From positions 1 to 54,009 of the forward strand of contig CAINEW010000028.1 in the NCBI GenBank assembly GCA_903847915.1: DNA of 54,009 nt, given 5' to 3'. The DNA is from an uncultured bacterium (GTDB taxonomy: Bacteria > Patescibacteriota > Minisyncoccia > UBA6257 > GWB1-50-10). Made by a program: the position numbers and the translations under genes. Of this stretch, positions 1 to 8,666 are shown in pieces; position 1 is the stretch's first letter, and each line of letters begins with the position of its first letter. The notes beneath the pieces were generated by a model, which had not been told where the DNA came from, made no database searches, and saw nothing but the letters and a program-made list of their open reading frames with translations.

Positions 1-21
1 ACTATTACAGGACTTACTTTA

Positions 22-1881
22 ATGAATGCAATGCATTTTGAGGATGCACGAACACTTTTTCAAAAAAATGAGACAATCCTTTCTACGTTTCGTGCTACTC
101 TTGAGCGTAATCAATCGTTTACACTTTTTCATCTATTAGGATTTGTCATTCCTCCTCTCCACAAGGGGGAGCGCGTGTTAGAAGATTTACAATTATTTAA
201 TAATGACTTACTTACTCTTTCTGCTTATTTTGCGCGTATCAAAACATCATCTCTTTCATCCCTTTTTTCGAATGGCACTGAATTGGAAAACAATATTTCG
301 GATATAGAAACAACTGCTTCTTCTTTGACCTCTCATATCGCGCGTATCAAAAATAATATCACCTCATTTGCAACTTTTTTCCCATCGTTTCACACTCTCC
401 GAGATGTTATTAATACTTTTTACTTTTCTTACGCACGAGATATTTATACCTTAAGTGATGTCGTTCATGCACTTCCTCTTTTATTAGGAACTGATGAAGA
501 AAAACATTATCTCGTGATGTTTGAAAATAATGCGGAGATGCGTCCGGGAGGGGGATTTTGGGGGAGTTTTGCGGACGTGAGAATAAAAGACGGGCGAATG
601 GTGAACGTGGTTGTGCGTGACATTGCCGATCTTGATACTTCGTCCACCTTAATTATTCCTCCGCGTGCCCTACAACACCTCAAAGAAGATTGGCATATTC
701 AAGACGCAAATTGGTTTTTTGATTTTCCTACTTCGGCACGTACCGCACTTTCTTTTGTGCAAAAGAGTTCCTCTTCACTTTCCTCTGTTGCTTTTGATGG
801 AATGATTGGGCTAAGCGCGCGCGTGTTGCCCGATGTACTTCATCTCACAGGACCGATTGAGCTTCCGGAATATCAGAAAATAGTTGACAAACACAATGTA
901 CTTGAAACATTGCAAACCATTATTGAAACAAAGTCGGTTGCACAAAAAGCAGTTATTAAAAAAACGAAAAAAGATGAAGTTGTGTCAGACACTCAACCAA
1001 AAATAGTATTACCTCGCAAGGCAGTGTTAGGAACGCTTGCGTCACTTATTATGGAGCGTGTGCGTGCGTTCAGTACAGAACAGAATAGCGCGTTGTTTGA
1101 ATATCTTTACACCCATATTCTTTATAACGACATTCGTATTGTCGCGAACGATGTTACGCTCGCGCGTCTTTTTGAGTCACTTCATATAGATGGAAAAGTG
1201 GCACAGCTCCCTCAAACGTTTTGGGGAAGTTATCTTGCGGTTTTGAATGCGAATTTAGGAGGAGAAAAAACGGATGCATTTATGACACAGTCCATTGACG
1301 CACGGGTGGATGTGGATACAGAAAGCGGGATTTTGACCGATCTCACCATTACTCGTACGCATAAGGGTAATACAAAAAAAGAATCGTGGTGGAATGCGCC
1401 GAATAAAAATTATTTGCAAGTACTTACGACGTCAGAAAATAAACTTATCGGTTTTTCAGGAAATGATAAAAAAATACCAAAGCCCTTAATGCACTATGAG
1501 GGATCATCATCTACTGTGCAGGAAGATTTGAAAAAGATAGATGACTCAATGACCTATTTGGAGCAATATCATGCGTGGGTGGGCAAGGCATTTCAAAAAG
1601 CAGTGTTTGGTGGATGGGTGACGACGCAACCGGGGAAAACGAGTACGACGACTCTGCGGTATCAAAATAGCGATGCGGGTGCGGTGGAGCTTACGGAGGG
1701 AAAAGAATTTACCTTTGTGTTTCAAGCGCAATCAGGCGTTTCAAGTGCGTTGCATCTTACGATTAGCGCGCCGATTGGTTATTTGTGGAAAGAAACGAAA
1801 GATAATGTCTATCACTATGATAGCGATCATCAGGAAGGGGATTTACAAATTAATCTGACGCTCAAAAAACGAGCAAAATAA
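22..1881 (+). CDS. DUF4012 domain-containing protein (probably 5'-truncated by window edge)
   Basis: 619-aa ORF with ENNAEMRPGGGFWGSFADVRI motif typical of DUF4012; frame is open to base 1. Confidence 0.8.
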   Translation: MNAMHFEDARTLFQKNETILSTFRATLERNQSFTLFHLLGFVIPPLHKGERVLEDLQLFNNDLLTLSAYFARIKTSSLSSLFSNGTELENNISDIETTASSLTSHIARIKNNITSFATFFPSFHTLRDVINTFYFSYARDIYTLSDVVHALPLLLGTDEEKHYLVMFENNAEMRPGGGFWGSFADVRIKDGRMVNVVVRDIADLDTSSTLIIPPRALQHLKEDWHIQDANWFFDFPTSARTALSFVQKSSSSLSSVAFDGMIGLSARVLPDVLHLTGPIELPEYQKIVDKHNVLETLQTIIETKSVAQKAVIKKTKKDEVVSDTQPKIVLPRKAVLGTLASLIMERVRAFSTEQNSALFEYLYTHILYNDIRIVANDVTLARLFESLHIDGKVAQLPQTFWGSYLAVLNANLGGEKTDAFMTQSIDARVDVDTESGILTDLTITRTHKGNTKKESWWNAPNKNYLQVLTTSENKLIGFSGNDKKIPKPLMHYEGSSSTVQEDLKKIDDSMTYLEQYHAWVGKAFQKAVFGGWVTTQPGKTSTTTLRYQNSDAGAVELTEGKEFTFVFQAQSGVSSALHLTISAPIGYLWKETKDNVYHYDSDHQEGDLQINLTLKKRAK

Positions 1882-1910
1882 ATCCCCACTTTTTTGTAAA
1901 AAGCGGGGAT
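1882..1910. repeat. Hairpin ATCCCCACTTTTTTGTAAAAAGCGGGGAT
   Basis: Imperfect palindrome; similar hairpin at 2468-2494. Confidence 0.7.
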
Positions 1911-1926
1911 CGGCAAAACAAAGAGA

Positions 1927-2388
1927 TTATTTTTTGTTTTGCCTTCGTATTCTACTCCATTCAACGAATCCAAGTACATACCCAGGTCCGATATTACTAT
2001 CGAATTTCTGTATTACACGATCGAATTTTTCACTTTCATTATTCCACACATCAACAATAATTACTGTATCAGTGGCAATACTTGTTGCGTGATTGTTTAC
2101 TTGCCACTCGTGTGGTTCGTACGCAATCAATTCTGTTGTAATTCTTTTTGCAGGACCGGGTATACCTAAGGTAAACACGGTTTTCGTAGAATCAGCGGAT
2201 ATCGCAGAATTCAGTAAATATCTTCCCTCGGGGAGAGAAAGATACGCTTCGTGTTTCAGAGAATCAGATAATTCATTTTTTTGTTCTTCGTATTCCTGTT
2301 TTTTGAGAGGATCGATAAAAAAAATTTCAATAAAAATGAAAAATAAAATTGCTATGACTGCCAAGCTAAAACGTTTCATAAATTCCAT
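1927..2388 (-). CDS. Hypothetical protein with N-terminal membrane segment
   Basis: 153-aa ORF; N-terminal hydrophobic helix; promoter TTGACA-N18-TATACT upstream on minus strand. Confidence 0.65.
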   Translation of the reverse strand: MEFMKRFSLAVIAILFFIFIEIFFIDPLKKQEYEEQKNELSDSLKHEAYLSLPEGRYLLNSAISADSTKTVFTLGIPGPAKRITTELIAYEPHEWQVNNHATSIATDTVIIVDVWNNESEKFDRVIQKFDSNIGPGYVLGFVEWSRIRRQNKK

Positions 2389-2427
2389 TGTTTTTTTCCT
2401 ATATTAAGTTATTAAAAATACTCTTAC

Positions 2428-2457
2428 AGTATAGCATAGTATATAGTTATTTGTCAA
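2428..2457 (-). promoter_or_regulatory. Sigma70-type promoter for ORF 1927-2388
   Basis: Minus strand TTGACA-N18-TATACT. Confidence 0.6.
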
Positions 2458-2467
2458 TATCTTGTGT

Positions 2468-2494
2468 CCCCACCTTTTAACAAAAAGATGGGGG
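2468..2494. repeat. Hairpin CCCCACCTTTTAACAAAAAGATGGGG
   Basis: Imperfect palindrome of the same type as 1882-1910. Confidence 0.65.
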
Positions 2495-2543
2495 GTGAAT
2501 TGAAAAATATAGGAAAAATGTGTATTTTGAGAGGTACAGACCC

Positions 2544-2702
2544 ATGAATAGCCATATCAGAAATTTTGTAATTATCGCGCATATTGATCGTCGTCCCTCA
2601 ACGAATTCGGGACTCCCTCACAACCTCTCGGTTTTGAGTAATTTCCTACACGGGAAAACTTTCCTTTTCCCGATCCCTTTGCTTAATCAATATGCACGAT
2701 AA
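2544..2702 (+). CDS. 52-codon leader ORF: truncated copy of the LepA N-terminus fused to a repeat core
   Basis: MNSHIRNFVIIAHIDR versus LepA MHDNIRNFVIIAHIDH; GAGAGG upstream of ATG; stop overlaps the lepA start by 11 nt. Confidence 0.5.
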   Translation: MNSHIRNFVIIAHIDRRPSTNSGLPHNLSVLSNFLHGKTFLFPIPLLNQYAR

Positions 2703-2703
2703 T
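2571..2703. repeat. Terminal fold-back element A (lepA 5' end)
   Basis: Inverted arms ATTATCGCGCATATTGATCG (2571-2590) and AATCAATATGCACGATAAT (2685-2703) around a ~94-nt core whose reverse complement matches elements at 5071-5196 and 18456-18594. Confidence 0.75.
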
Positions 2704-4536
2704 ATAAGGAATTTTGTAATTATTGCACACATTGATCATGGCAAGAGCACTTTAGCCGATCGGTTTTTGGAAACGACGGGAACGATTGAGACGCGTAAAA
2801 TGCACGCGCAATATTTGGATCAGCTTGATTTAGAACAAGAGCGAGGGATTACTATCAAAATGGCCCCTGTCAGAATGACTTGGAAGTCATCGCGGATAAG
2901 AGCGGATCAAAACGCGCAAGTTGAATATGTATTCAACTTGATAGATACGCCGGGACATAGTGATTTTTCATATGAGGTTTCACGTTCGCTTGCCGCGGTT
3001 GAAGGAGCAATTTTATTGGTGGATGCGACCCAAGGGATTCAAGCGCAGACATTAGCGAATTTTCGTGCGGCACAAGCGATGGGATTAACGATCATCGGCG
3101 CGATTAACAAAATTGATTTGTTTCCGGAACGAGAGAATGATCCGCGTGTCCAGACGGCACAACAAGAGCTTGCAGAATTGTTGCATTGCGACATAAAAGA
3201 TATTTCATTTGTATCGGGAAAGTCGGGAGAAGGGGTAGAAGCGTTGCTTGATGTGGTAATTGAACGGATTCCTCCTCCGCGTTCTTTTGCGACACGTAGT
3301 GCCTGTGAAGGACGCGCGCTTATTTTTGATTCTTTTTATGACGATCATAAAGGCGTGATTGCGTCGGTGCGTGTGGTTGAGGGGTCAATTCTCACATCTC
3401 CTCATGCGCATCTCATTGCGACCGATACTAATTTAGGCATAAAAGAAATTGGTTATTTTATGCCGAAATTAAAACCAAAAGATGGCGCGCTTTTGGAAGG
3501 TGAAATCGGGTATGTTGCGACGGGCGTGCGCGACACCTCAAAAATAAAAATTGGTGATACAGTGTTAATTTTACCGAATGGACATTCATCTCTTAACCTT
3601 AATTCATTGATACTTCCGGGGTATAAAGAACCGCGCCCTGTTGTCTTTGTTTCTTTTTATCCCGAAGAAAATGATGAATTTGAATTATTAGAAAAAGGAT
3701 TGCAAAAATTGCGCTTGAATGATTCGGCACTTTCTATTGAACCAGATCAAAATGAGGTGTTGGGGCGGGGATTTAAGGTGGGATTTTTAGGGCGACTCCA
3801 TTTTGAAATTACAAGCGAACGGTTGAAACGAGAATTTGCGATTCGTACCGTGAACACCTTTCCTTCGGTGTGTTATAAACTTCACACCAAAGACGGATGG
3901 AGTGAAATTGTGCGTCCTGAAGAAATGCCCCAGGATTATATTGAATTGTTAGAACCGATGATTGCGATCGAAATTTTAGTGCCGTCCACATCTCTTTCGC
4001 CGGTGCTCGCGTTACAAAAAATATTTAGAATGGAGAACGTAGAGACACATTCGGTCGGTGATCGTGTGCGGGTCACGGCGATTATGCCTCTTGTGGAACT
4101 TGTGAGCGACTTTGACGATAATTTGAAATCGGCAACCAAAGGATTTGCGTCATTTAGTTATGAATTGCATGATTATGTACATACAGATGCCGTGCGCGTG
4201 GATATTCTTGTTGCAGGAGATATTATTCCTGGGTTAAGTCGATTTATCCCAAAAGCATCATTGGAACGCGAGGCGCGTACGATGGTGGAACGGCTCAAGA
4301 TACTTCTTCCCCGTCAACAATTTGCGCAATCTATTCAAGCGAGTGCGGGAGGAAGCATTATTGCACGTGATGATGTATCAGCTTTAAAAAAGGACGTGAC
4401 AGGGTATCTCTATGGAGGTGATCGGACACGTAAAATGAAACTTTGGAAAAAACAACAGCGAGGCAAAAAGCGCTTGAAGAGTCGTGCCGAGGGTAAAATT
4501 TCTCCGGAGGTGTTTAAAGAACTTCTCAAAAAGTAG
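2692..4536 (+). CDS. lepA: Elongation factor 4 (LepA)
   Basis: GTPase motifs AHIDHGKST, DTPGH, NKID; full-length LepA ending in the typical basic C-terminus. Confidence 0.96.
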   Translation: MHDNIRNFVIIAHIDHGKSTLADRFLETTGTIETRKMHAQYLDQLDLEQERGITIKMAPVRMTWKSSRIRADQNAQVEYVFNLIDTPGHSDFSYEVSRSLAAVEGAILLVDATQGIQAQTLANFRAAQAMGLTIIGAINKIDLFPERENDPRVQTAQQELAELLHCDIKDISFVSGKSGEGVEALLDVVIERIPPPRSFATRSACEGRALIFDSFYDDHKGVIASVRVVEGSILTSPHAHLIATDTNLGIKEIGYFMPKLKPKDGALLEGEIGYVATGVRDTSKIKIGDTVLILPNGHSSLNLNSLILPGYKEPRPVVFVSFYPEENDEFELLEKGLQKLRLNDSALSIEPDQNEVLGRGFKVGFLGRLHFEITSERLKREFAIRTVNTFPSVCYKLHTKDGWSEIVRPEEMPQDYIELLEPMIAIEILVPSTSLSPVLALQKIFRMENVETHSVGDRVRVTAIMPLVELVSDFDDNLKSATKGFASFSYELHDYVHTDAVRVDILVAGDIIPGLSRFIPKASLEREARTMVERLKILLPRQQFAQSIQASAGGSIIARDDVSALKKDVTGYLYGGDRTRKMKLWKKQQRGKKRLKSRAEGKISPEVFKELLKK

Positions 4537-4548
4537 AGAAATGGTAAA

Positions 4549-4866
4549 ATGGATAGTGTAATGCGCATCTCTCCATTTTCCTTTGTTGTTATTCCACTTG
4601 TCCTTTTTTTTGGTTGGGGTTTTTATGCGCTTCACACTGAACGAATAAATTTACATAATCAAAGGGATCAATTAAACGCGACTCTCTTAGAGCTAAAAGA
4701 AGAAAATGAAGAAGCGCAAGAAAATATTGCTTATTTTACCAAGCCAGAGAATTTGATTAAAGAATTTAAGGCGCAGTTTAATTATAAAGAGGTGGGGGAG
4801 AAGTTAATTATTGTGGTGCCGTCGCCATCTATGGTCACTACCACACCGACAAATAGTAAGCGTTGA
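4549..4866 (+). CDS. Septum formation initiator family (FtsB/DivIC-like) protein
   Basis: N-terminal TM followed by a coiled coil and a short tail. Confidence 0.65.
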   Translation: MDSVMRISPFSFVVIPLVLFFGWGFYALHTERINLHNQRDQLNATLLELKEENEEAQENIAYFTKPENLIKEFKAQFNYKEVGEKLIIVVPSPSMVTTTPTNSKR

Positions 4867-4873
4867 TTTTAAT

Positions 4874-4945
4874 ATATAATTTGCGGGTATAATACAGTGT
4901 CCCGCCTTCTCCATCAGTAGACGGATTCGGCGAGGCAAGGTACTA
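4874..4945. repeat. Terminal element F: truncated copy of tRNA-Gly 5' end plus CCGCC-type hairpin core
   Basis: ATATAATTTGCGGGTATAATACAGTG (4874-4899) matches 23/26 nt of the tRNA-Gly 5' region (4987-5012), then CCGCCTTCTCCATCAGTAGACGGATTCGGCG. Confidence 0.6.
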
Positions 4946-4995
4946 TTTTGATAGTTTAATGAAATGTGTTTGGTTTGTGAACTAAAATATAATTT

Positions 4996-5069
4996 GCGAG
5001 TGTAGTACAGTGGTAGTACGCTAGCTTCCCAAGCTAGATACAAGGGTTCAATTCCCTTCACTCGCACCA
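4996..5069 (+). tRNA. tRNA-Gly (anticodon CCC), CCA encoded
   Basis: Acceptor GCGAGTG/CACTCGC, anticodon stem CTAGC-TTCCCAA-GCTAG, T-loop TTCAATT, terminal ACCA. Confidence 0.95.
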
Positions 5070-5070
5070 A

Positions 5071-5196
5071 AAAAGGGAATCGAACAAGCAAAGGGGTCGG
5101 GAAAAGGAGAGTTTTCCCGTGGCGGAAATACTAAAACCGATGGGTTTTAGGGAGTGAGCTGATGCGAACGACGTTCACTTCCCTTCACTCGCACCA
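5071..5196. repeat. Terminal fold-back element B (tRNA-Gly 3' end)
   Basis: Inverted arm AAGGGAATCGAAC, core with hairpins GGGAAAA..TTTTCCC and AAAACC..GGTTTT, then a 24-nt direct copy of the tRNA 3' end (23/24 identical). Confidence 0.8.
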
Positions 5197-5237
5197 AATT
5201 AACTAATAACAAAGAGATTATGGTATACTTAAGTCCA

Positions 5238-5444
5238 ATGGCAATAAAGTCCAAAGTTAAGAAGGAAAGCATAAAAAAGAATTCTTTTGTTCCACAAAAC
5301 AAAGTATCGTTGAAAGCACTGGATCTGTTTTTGAAAAAAGTGAGTGTGCTTGAGCGATCGCATGAAGAAACCATTAAATCGATTTTAAAAGAAATTGAAC
5401 ACGATAAACTCCAAAAGGTTAGAAGAAAGATAGCAACTATATAG
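5238..5444 (+). CDS. Small hypothetical protein
   Basis: ORF; start at 5238 preferred because TATACT lies at 5224-5229. Confidence 0.5.
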   Translation: MAIKSKVKKESIKKNSFVPQNKVSLKALDLFLKKVSVLERSHEETIKSILKEIEHDKLQKVRRKIATI

Positions 5445-5446
5445 TT

Positions 5447-8400
5447 ATGGACGTTATTCCTGATAACACGAAAGAAAAAGAAGGTGGTAAAACTTCGGAG
5501 GCAATTATAAGAGAGAAATTACACGCTTCTTTGGATGTTGCTGAAATAGAATCAGCAACTGTTGTATTAGAAGAGTTAGGGCAAACTCTTGCTTTGTTTC
5601 TTACCGAAAAAGAAGAGAACGTCTCTCATAATGACATTGAACATATGAAGGGTGTGGTTCAAAAGATGGATGAAGCACTTACTATTCTTAATCAAATTCC
5701 CGCTTTCCAATTTCAAAAACTTGAGCCCGTACTTCAAGAAAAAATCCATCCATTTTTTTCATTTGATACAACTCTTCTTTCTCAAGCAGAAGTAAAAATT
5801 ACTGAAAATATTTCTCGTGAGGGTGTTCAAAAAGTAGAAAATGCAGGAGGGAGCGTTGATCAAATTCAACAAGCAAAAGATGCGGGGGAAGTGCTTACTC
5901 AAGGTGTTCAAGAGGCAAAAAAAGAATTTGAAAGTGAAAATAATCTATTTCAAGAATCAATAGAGGAGACAAAAGTTAAAATAGAGGAAAGAAGTAAAGA
6001 AATTGCAACGAAGAAAGAAGAAATAGAAAGATTAGAAAAAGAAGTTGCCTCTACAACTGGTTTGGATAAAACACAAAAAGAGACAACTCTTGAACTTGTT
6101 AAGAGTAGTTTATTCGCGTTGGAATCTTCTCTTCTCGTTTCTGAAGGTAAACTTAGAGCATTTGGAGAAATTACACAGGGATTAGGAGAGAAATCAGATC
6201 AATCTCAAGAAGTTAAAAAAGAATCGATAGAGATTCCTGAGTCAAAGGTTTTCCCGTCTGAATTTATAGAAAGTAAAGTTAGATCTTTGCTTGTATCTAA
6301 TGAAAACATTAAAGAGGTTAATAATCTTGAGGTAAAAGGCTCTGCAAATGAAATCACATTAAATGTAAGAGTGGTGGGGCCTTTAAGATCGAATATTGGT
6401 ATACAGGCGATTCTTGAAAGTAAAGAGGGGAGTATAGGGGTAAAAAACTATAATATTGATGCTAGTCGAATGATAAAAGGGAAAGTGGAGAGTTTGATGG
6501 CGTCAAAATTAAATGAAATTTCAGTATTATTAAAATCTTATATTGAGGAAGAAGAAAATAAGAAGATTGATAAGATAGAAATTATAAATGGTGAACTTGT
6601 TGTCACATTTAAACCACAGCCCTTAAAGGAAAGTGGCGAGAAAATACAACCCACGGGAGCTGTACCTACCTTACAGGAGCAAATTACTGAAAATCTTGAT
6701 GCGCAACTAAGCCCTGAACAATTCCGTAATCAAAGACGAGAGGAATATGTCAAAAAGTATAAAGATTGGAAAGGCGTTTCAAAAGGGATGTTGGGAAGAG
6801 AGATTTTTGCAGAAGAGGCAGCGAAACGATCGTATGATGCTTACAATCAAGCGAATAAAGAATATATGATGAAGACGTATGGAGATGCAAAAGCAGAGAT
6901 TGAAACAAGATTAGTAGGTAATCAGGAAGCAATTGACGCAGAGCTCGCTGTGTTGAATGGACGACTCCATGCACAATTTATTGCTGATGAAGAATTAAAA
7001 CTTAATCAAATGAAAGTGGATGAGTGGCCACCGAAGGAAAAGGGACGACTTATGAAGTGTCTTGAAGTGGTGGGGAAAATTCCAAAACCTGTGCGGTGGG
7101 TATTGGGTGCTGGTATTGTTACTGCCACCGCGGTTACTTTTGGCAGTGTGGGAGTTGCTGGTGCAGGGATGTTCGCTCTTTCAAAAGTTATTCGCTCAGC
7201 GACGGGTGCGGGTCTTGCTGCTTTTACTGATAAACTCTTTGCTTTTGGAATTAAAAAATGGAAAAAAGATAAAGAGGAAAAATTAAATAAAATACAAGGA
7301 GGATTTTCATTAGATAATTATGATACTGAACGTGAGCAGTGGCATGATTTTCAAGAAGAAATAAGAAAACAAGAAAAATGGTTTGGTATTGAACGACTTT
7401 TGACGAATATTGTTGTTGCGGGCGCTGGCTCGTTTATGGTAGGACCTCATATTGATTCGTGGATTAACGGCGCTGATGCAACAGACATTACACAAGCAGG
7501 GGGTGGTGATCGTACAGAAACAATTAATAAAACAAAAGAGGCACTAAAAATTGCGAAAGGACACGCCAACGATCCTAATTTAATGAAACACATACAAGGT
7601 ACTGCGCAATTAGGAGAACAAGAAATAGAGCCTAATACATCCGGTCAATTTCCTGACGATACCCTTGGTGTGAATCTTAATAAAACCATTGAGCAATTTG
7701 GAGGAACAAAAGCACTTGAAGAATTTGACCGTATGAAAGGAGAAATTGATGGATTAGACAAAAATCTTGATGATTATATTAAAGGGGTTCCTGGATCAAA
7801 GGAAGTGTTAGAGAAGGCAGTGATTGCTCATCCAGATATTGTGAATCGTTATCCTGAAACTATTGGAAAAATATTTGGTAATTATATGAATACGGGTGAA
7901 GCGTTTCAGATTCATGGCATAGATCATATTAATAACCTTGATTTATTTAATGCAAAAATTACGGGAGTGCCAGATACTAAACTTCTTTCTCCGAGTGAAA
8001 TAATAGAAATCACTCAAAGCTCTCGCCCTTCTTCCGCAGACATCTTGAAAATGGTTGCGGAGCATCCTGGTTATCTTGAACAGTCAGCGCCATTAAGAGA
8101 GGCATTAAGGACAATTTCTAAAGATGCATTAGAAAATACTTTAAAAAATACTACTGTTTTCGGTGATATTTTTGGACATGGGAGTGAGTTTTCTGAACAA
8201 CTCACACAACACACTGGTCATCTTGCGGAATCGTTTGGTCTTCCTCCTCACCAAGCGCATGTGTTTGTTGAATTAATGGCAGATGGAAAAGAGATGACTA
8301 AAAAGGCATTTGAAAACAATCCCTATCTTTTTGATAGAGATACAGGATTTTTAAATCTTGAAGGTATTGAAGAAAAAGTAAAAGGATTCAAAAATGTTCT

Positions 8401-8617
8401 TAAACCATTTTCTGTGGCAAAAATGATTGAGGATAGTAATGACAATGTGTGGTCTCCGAGAATTTTTGGAGGAAAATTTGATGGCGCGATCGCATTGGTA
8501 CGTAAAGTGGGAGACCATCTTGAATATAAGTTTCCTGGCCATGCTCCAGTAAGTGCATCTACAGAGGAAATGATGAAATTTAGTACCGAGATGGTTGAAC
8601 GAGCAATGAGTAAGTAA
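5447..8617 (+). CDS. Large hypothetical protein (1056 aa), coiled-coil N-terminus and two hydrophobic segments
   Basis: Long intact ORF; Glu/Lys-rich helices; hydrophobic VLGAGIVTATAVTFGSVGVAGAGMFAL and LLTNIVVAGAGSFMVG. Confidence 0.8.
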   Translation: MDVIPDNTKEKEGGKTSEAIIREKLHASLDVAEIESATVVLEELGQTLALFLTEKEENVSHNDIEHMKGVVQKMDEALTILNQIPAFQFQKLEPVLQEKIHPFFSFDTTLLSQAEVKITENISREGVQKVENAGGSVDQIQQAKDAGEVLTQGVQEAKKEFESENNLFQESIEETKVKIEERSKEIATKKEEIERLEKEVASTTGLDKTQKETTLELVKSSLFALESSLLVSEGKLRAFGEITQGLGEKSDQSQEVKKESIEIPESKVFPSEFIESKVRSLLVSNENIKEVNNLEVKGSANEITLNVRVVGPLRSNIGIQAILESKEGSIGVKNYNIDASRMIKGKVESLMASKLNEISVLLKSYIEEEENKKIDKIEIINGELVVTFKPQPLKESGEKIQPTGAVPTLQEQITENLDAQLSPEQFRNQRREEYVKKYKDWKGVSKGMLGREIFAEEAAKRSYDAYNQANKEYMMKTYGDAKAEIETRLVGNQEAIDAELAVLNGRLHAQFIADEELKLNQMKVDEWPPKEKGRLMKCLEVVGKIPKPVRWVLGAGIVTATAVTFGSVGVAGAGMFALSKVIRSATGAGLAAFTDKLFAFGIKKWKKDKEEKLNKIQGGFSLDNYDTEREQWHDFQEEIRKQEKWFGIERLLTNIVVAGAGSFMVGPHIDSWINGADATDITQAGGGDRTETINKTKEALKIAKGHANDPNLMKHIQGTAQLGEQEIEPNTSGQFPDDTLGVNLNKTIEQFGGTKALEEFDRMKGEIDGLDKNLDDYIKGVPGSKEVLEKAVIAHPDIVNRYPETIGKIFGNYMNTGEAFQIHGIDHINNLDLFNAKITGVPDTKLLSPSEIIEITQSSRPSSADILKMVAEHPGYLEQSAPLREALRTISKDALENTLKNTTVFGDIFGHGSEFSEQLTQHTGHLAESFGLPPHQAHVFVELMADGKEMTKKAFENNPYLFDRDTGFLNLEGIEEKVKGFKNVLKPFSVAKMIEDSNDNVWSPRIFGGKFDGAIALVRKVGDHLEYKFPGHAPVSASTEEMMKFSTEMVERAMSK

Positions 8618-8666
8618 GAAAGGTCGTGCGGTTTTGTAGAAAATAAAAATATTATATACTATTACT

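Noticed and set aside
2571-2703. lepA duplication as a simple assembly artefact
   Set aside because: The two copies differ at several synonymous sites and the same core occurs at two tRNA loci, so a repeated-read error is unlikely; read-level checking is still advised.
4804-5091. 95-aa minus-strand ORF over tRNA-Gly
   Set aside because: Antisense to tRNA-Gly and overlapping repeats; open by chance.
5046-5196. tRNA 3'-end duplication read as an integrated genomic island (attL/attR)
   Set aside because: The copies are only 127 bp apart with no integrase or cargo; the inverted arm is not explained by site-specific integration.
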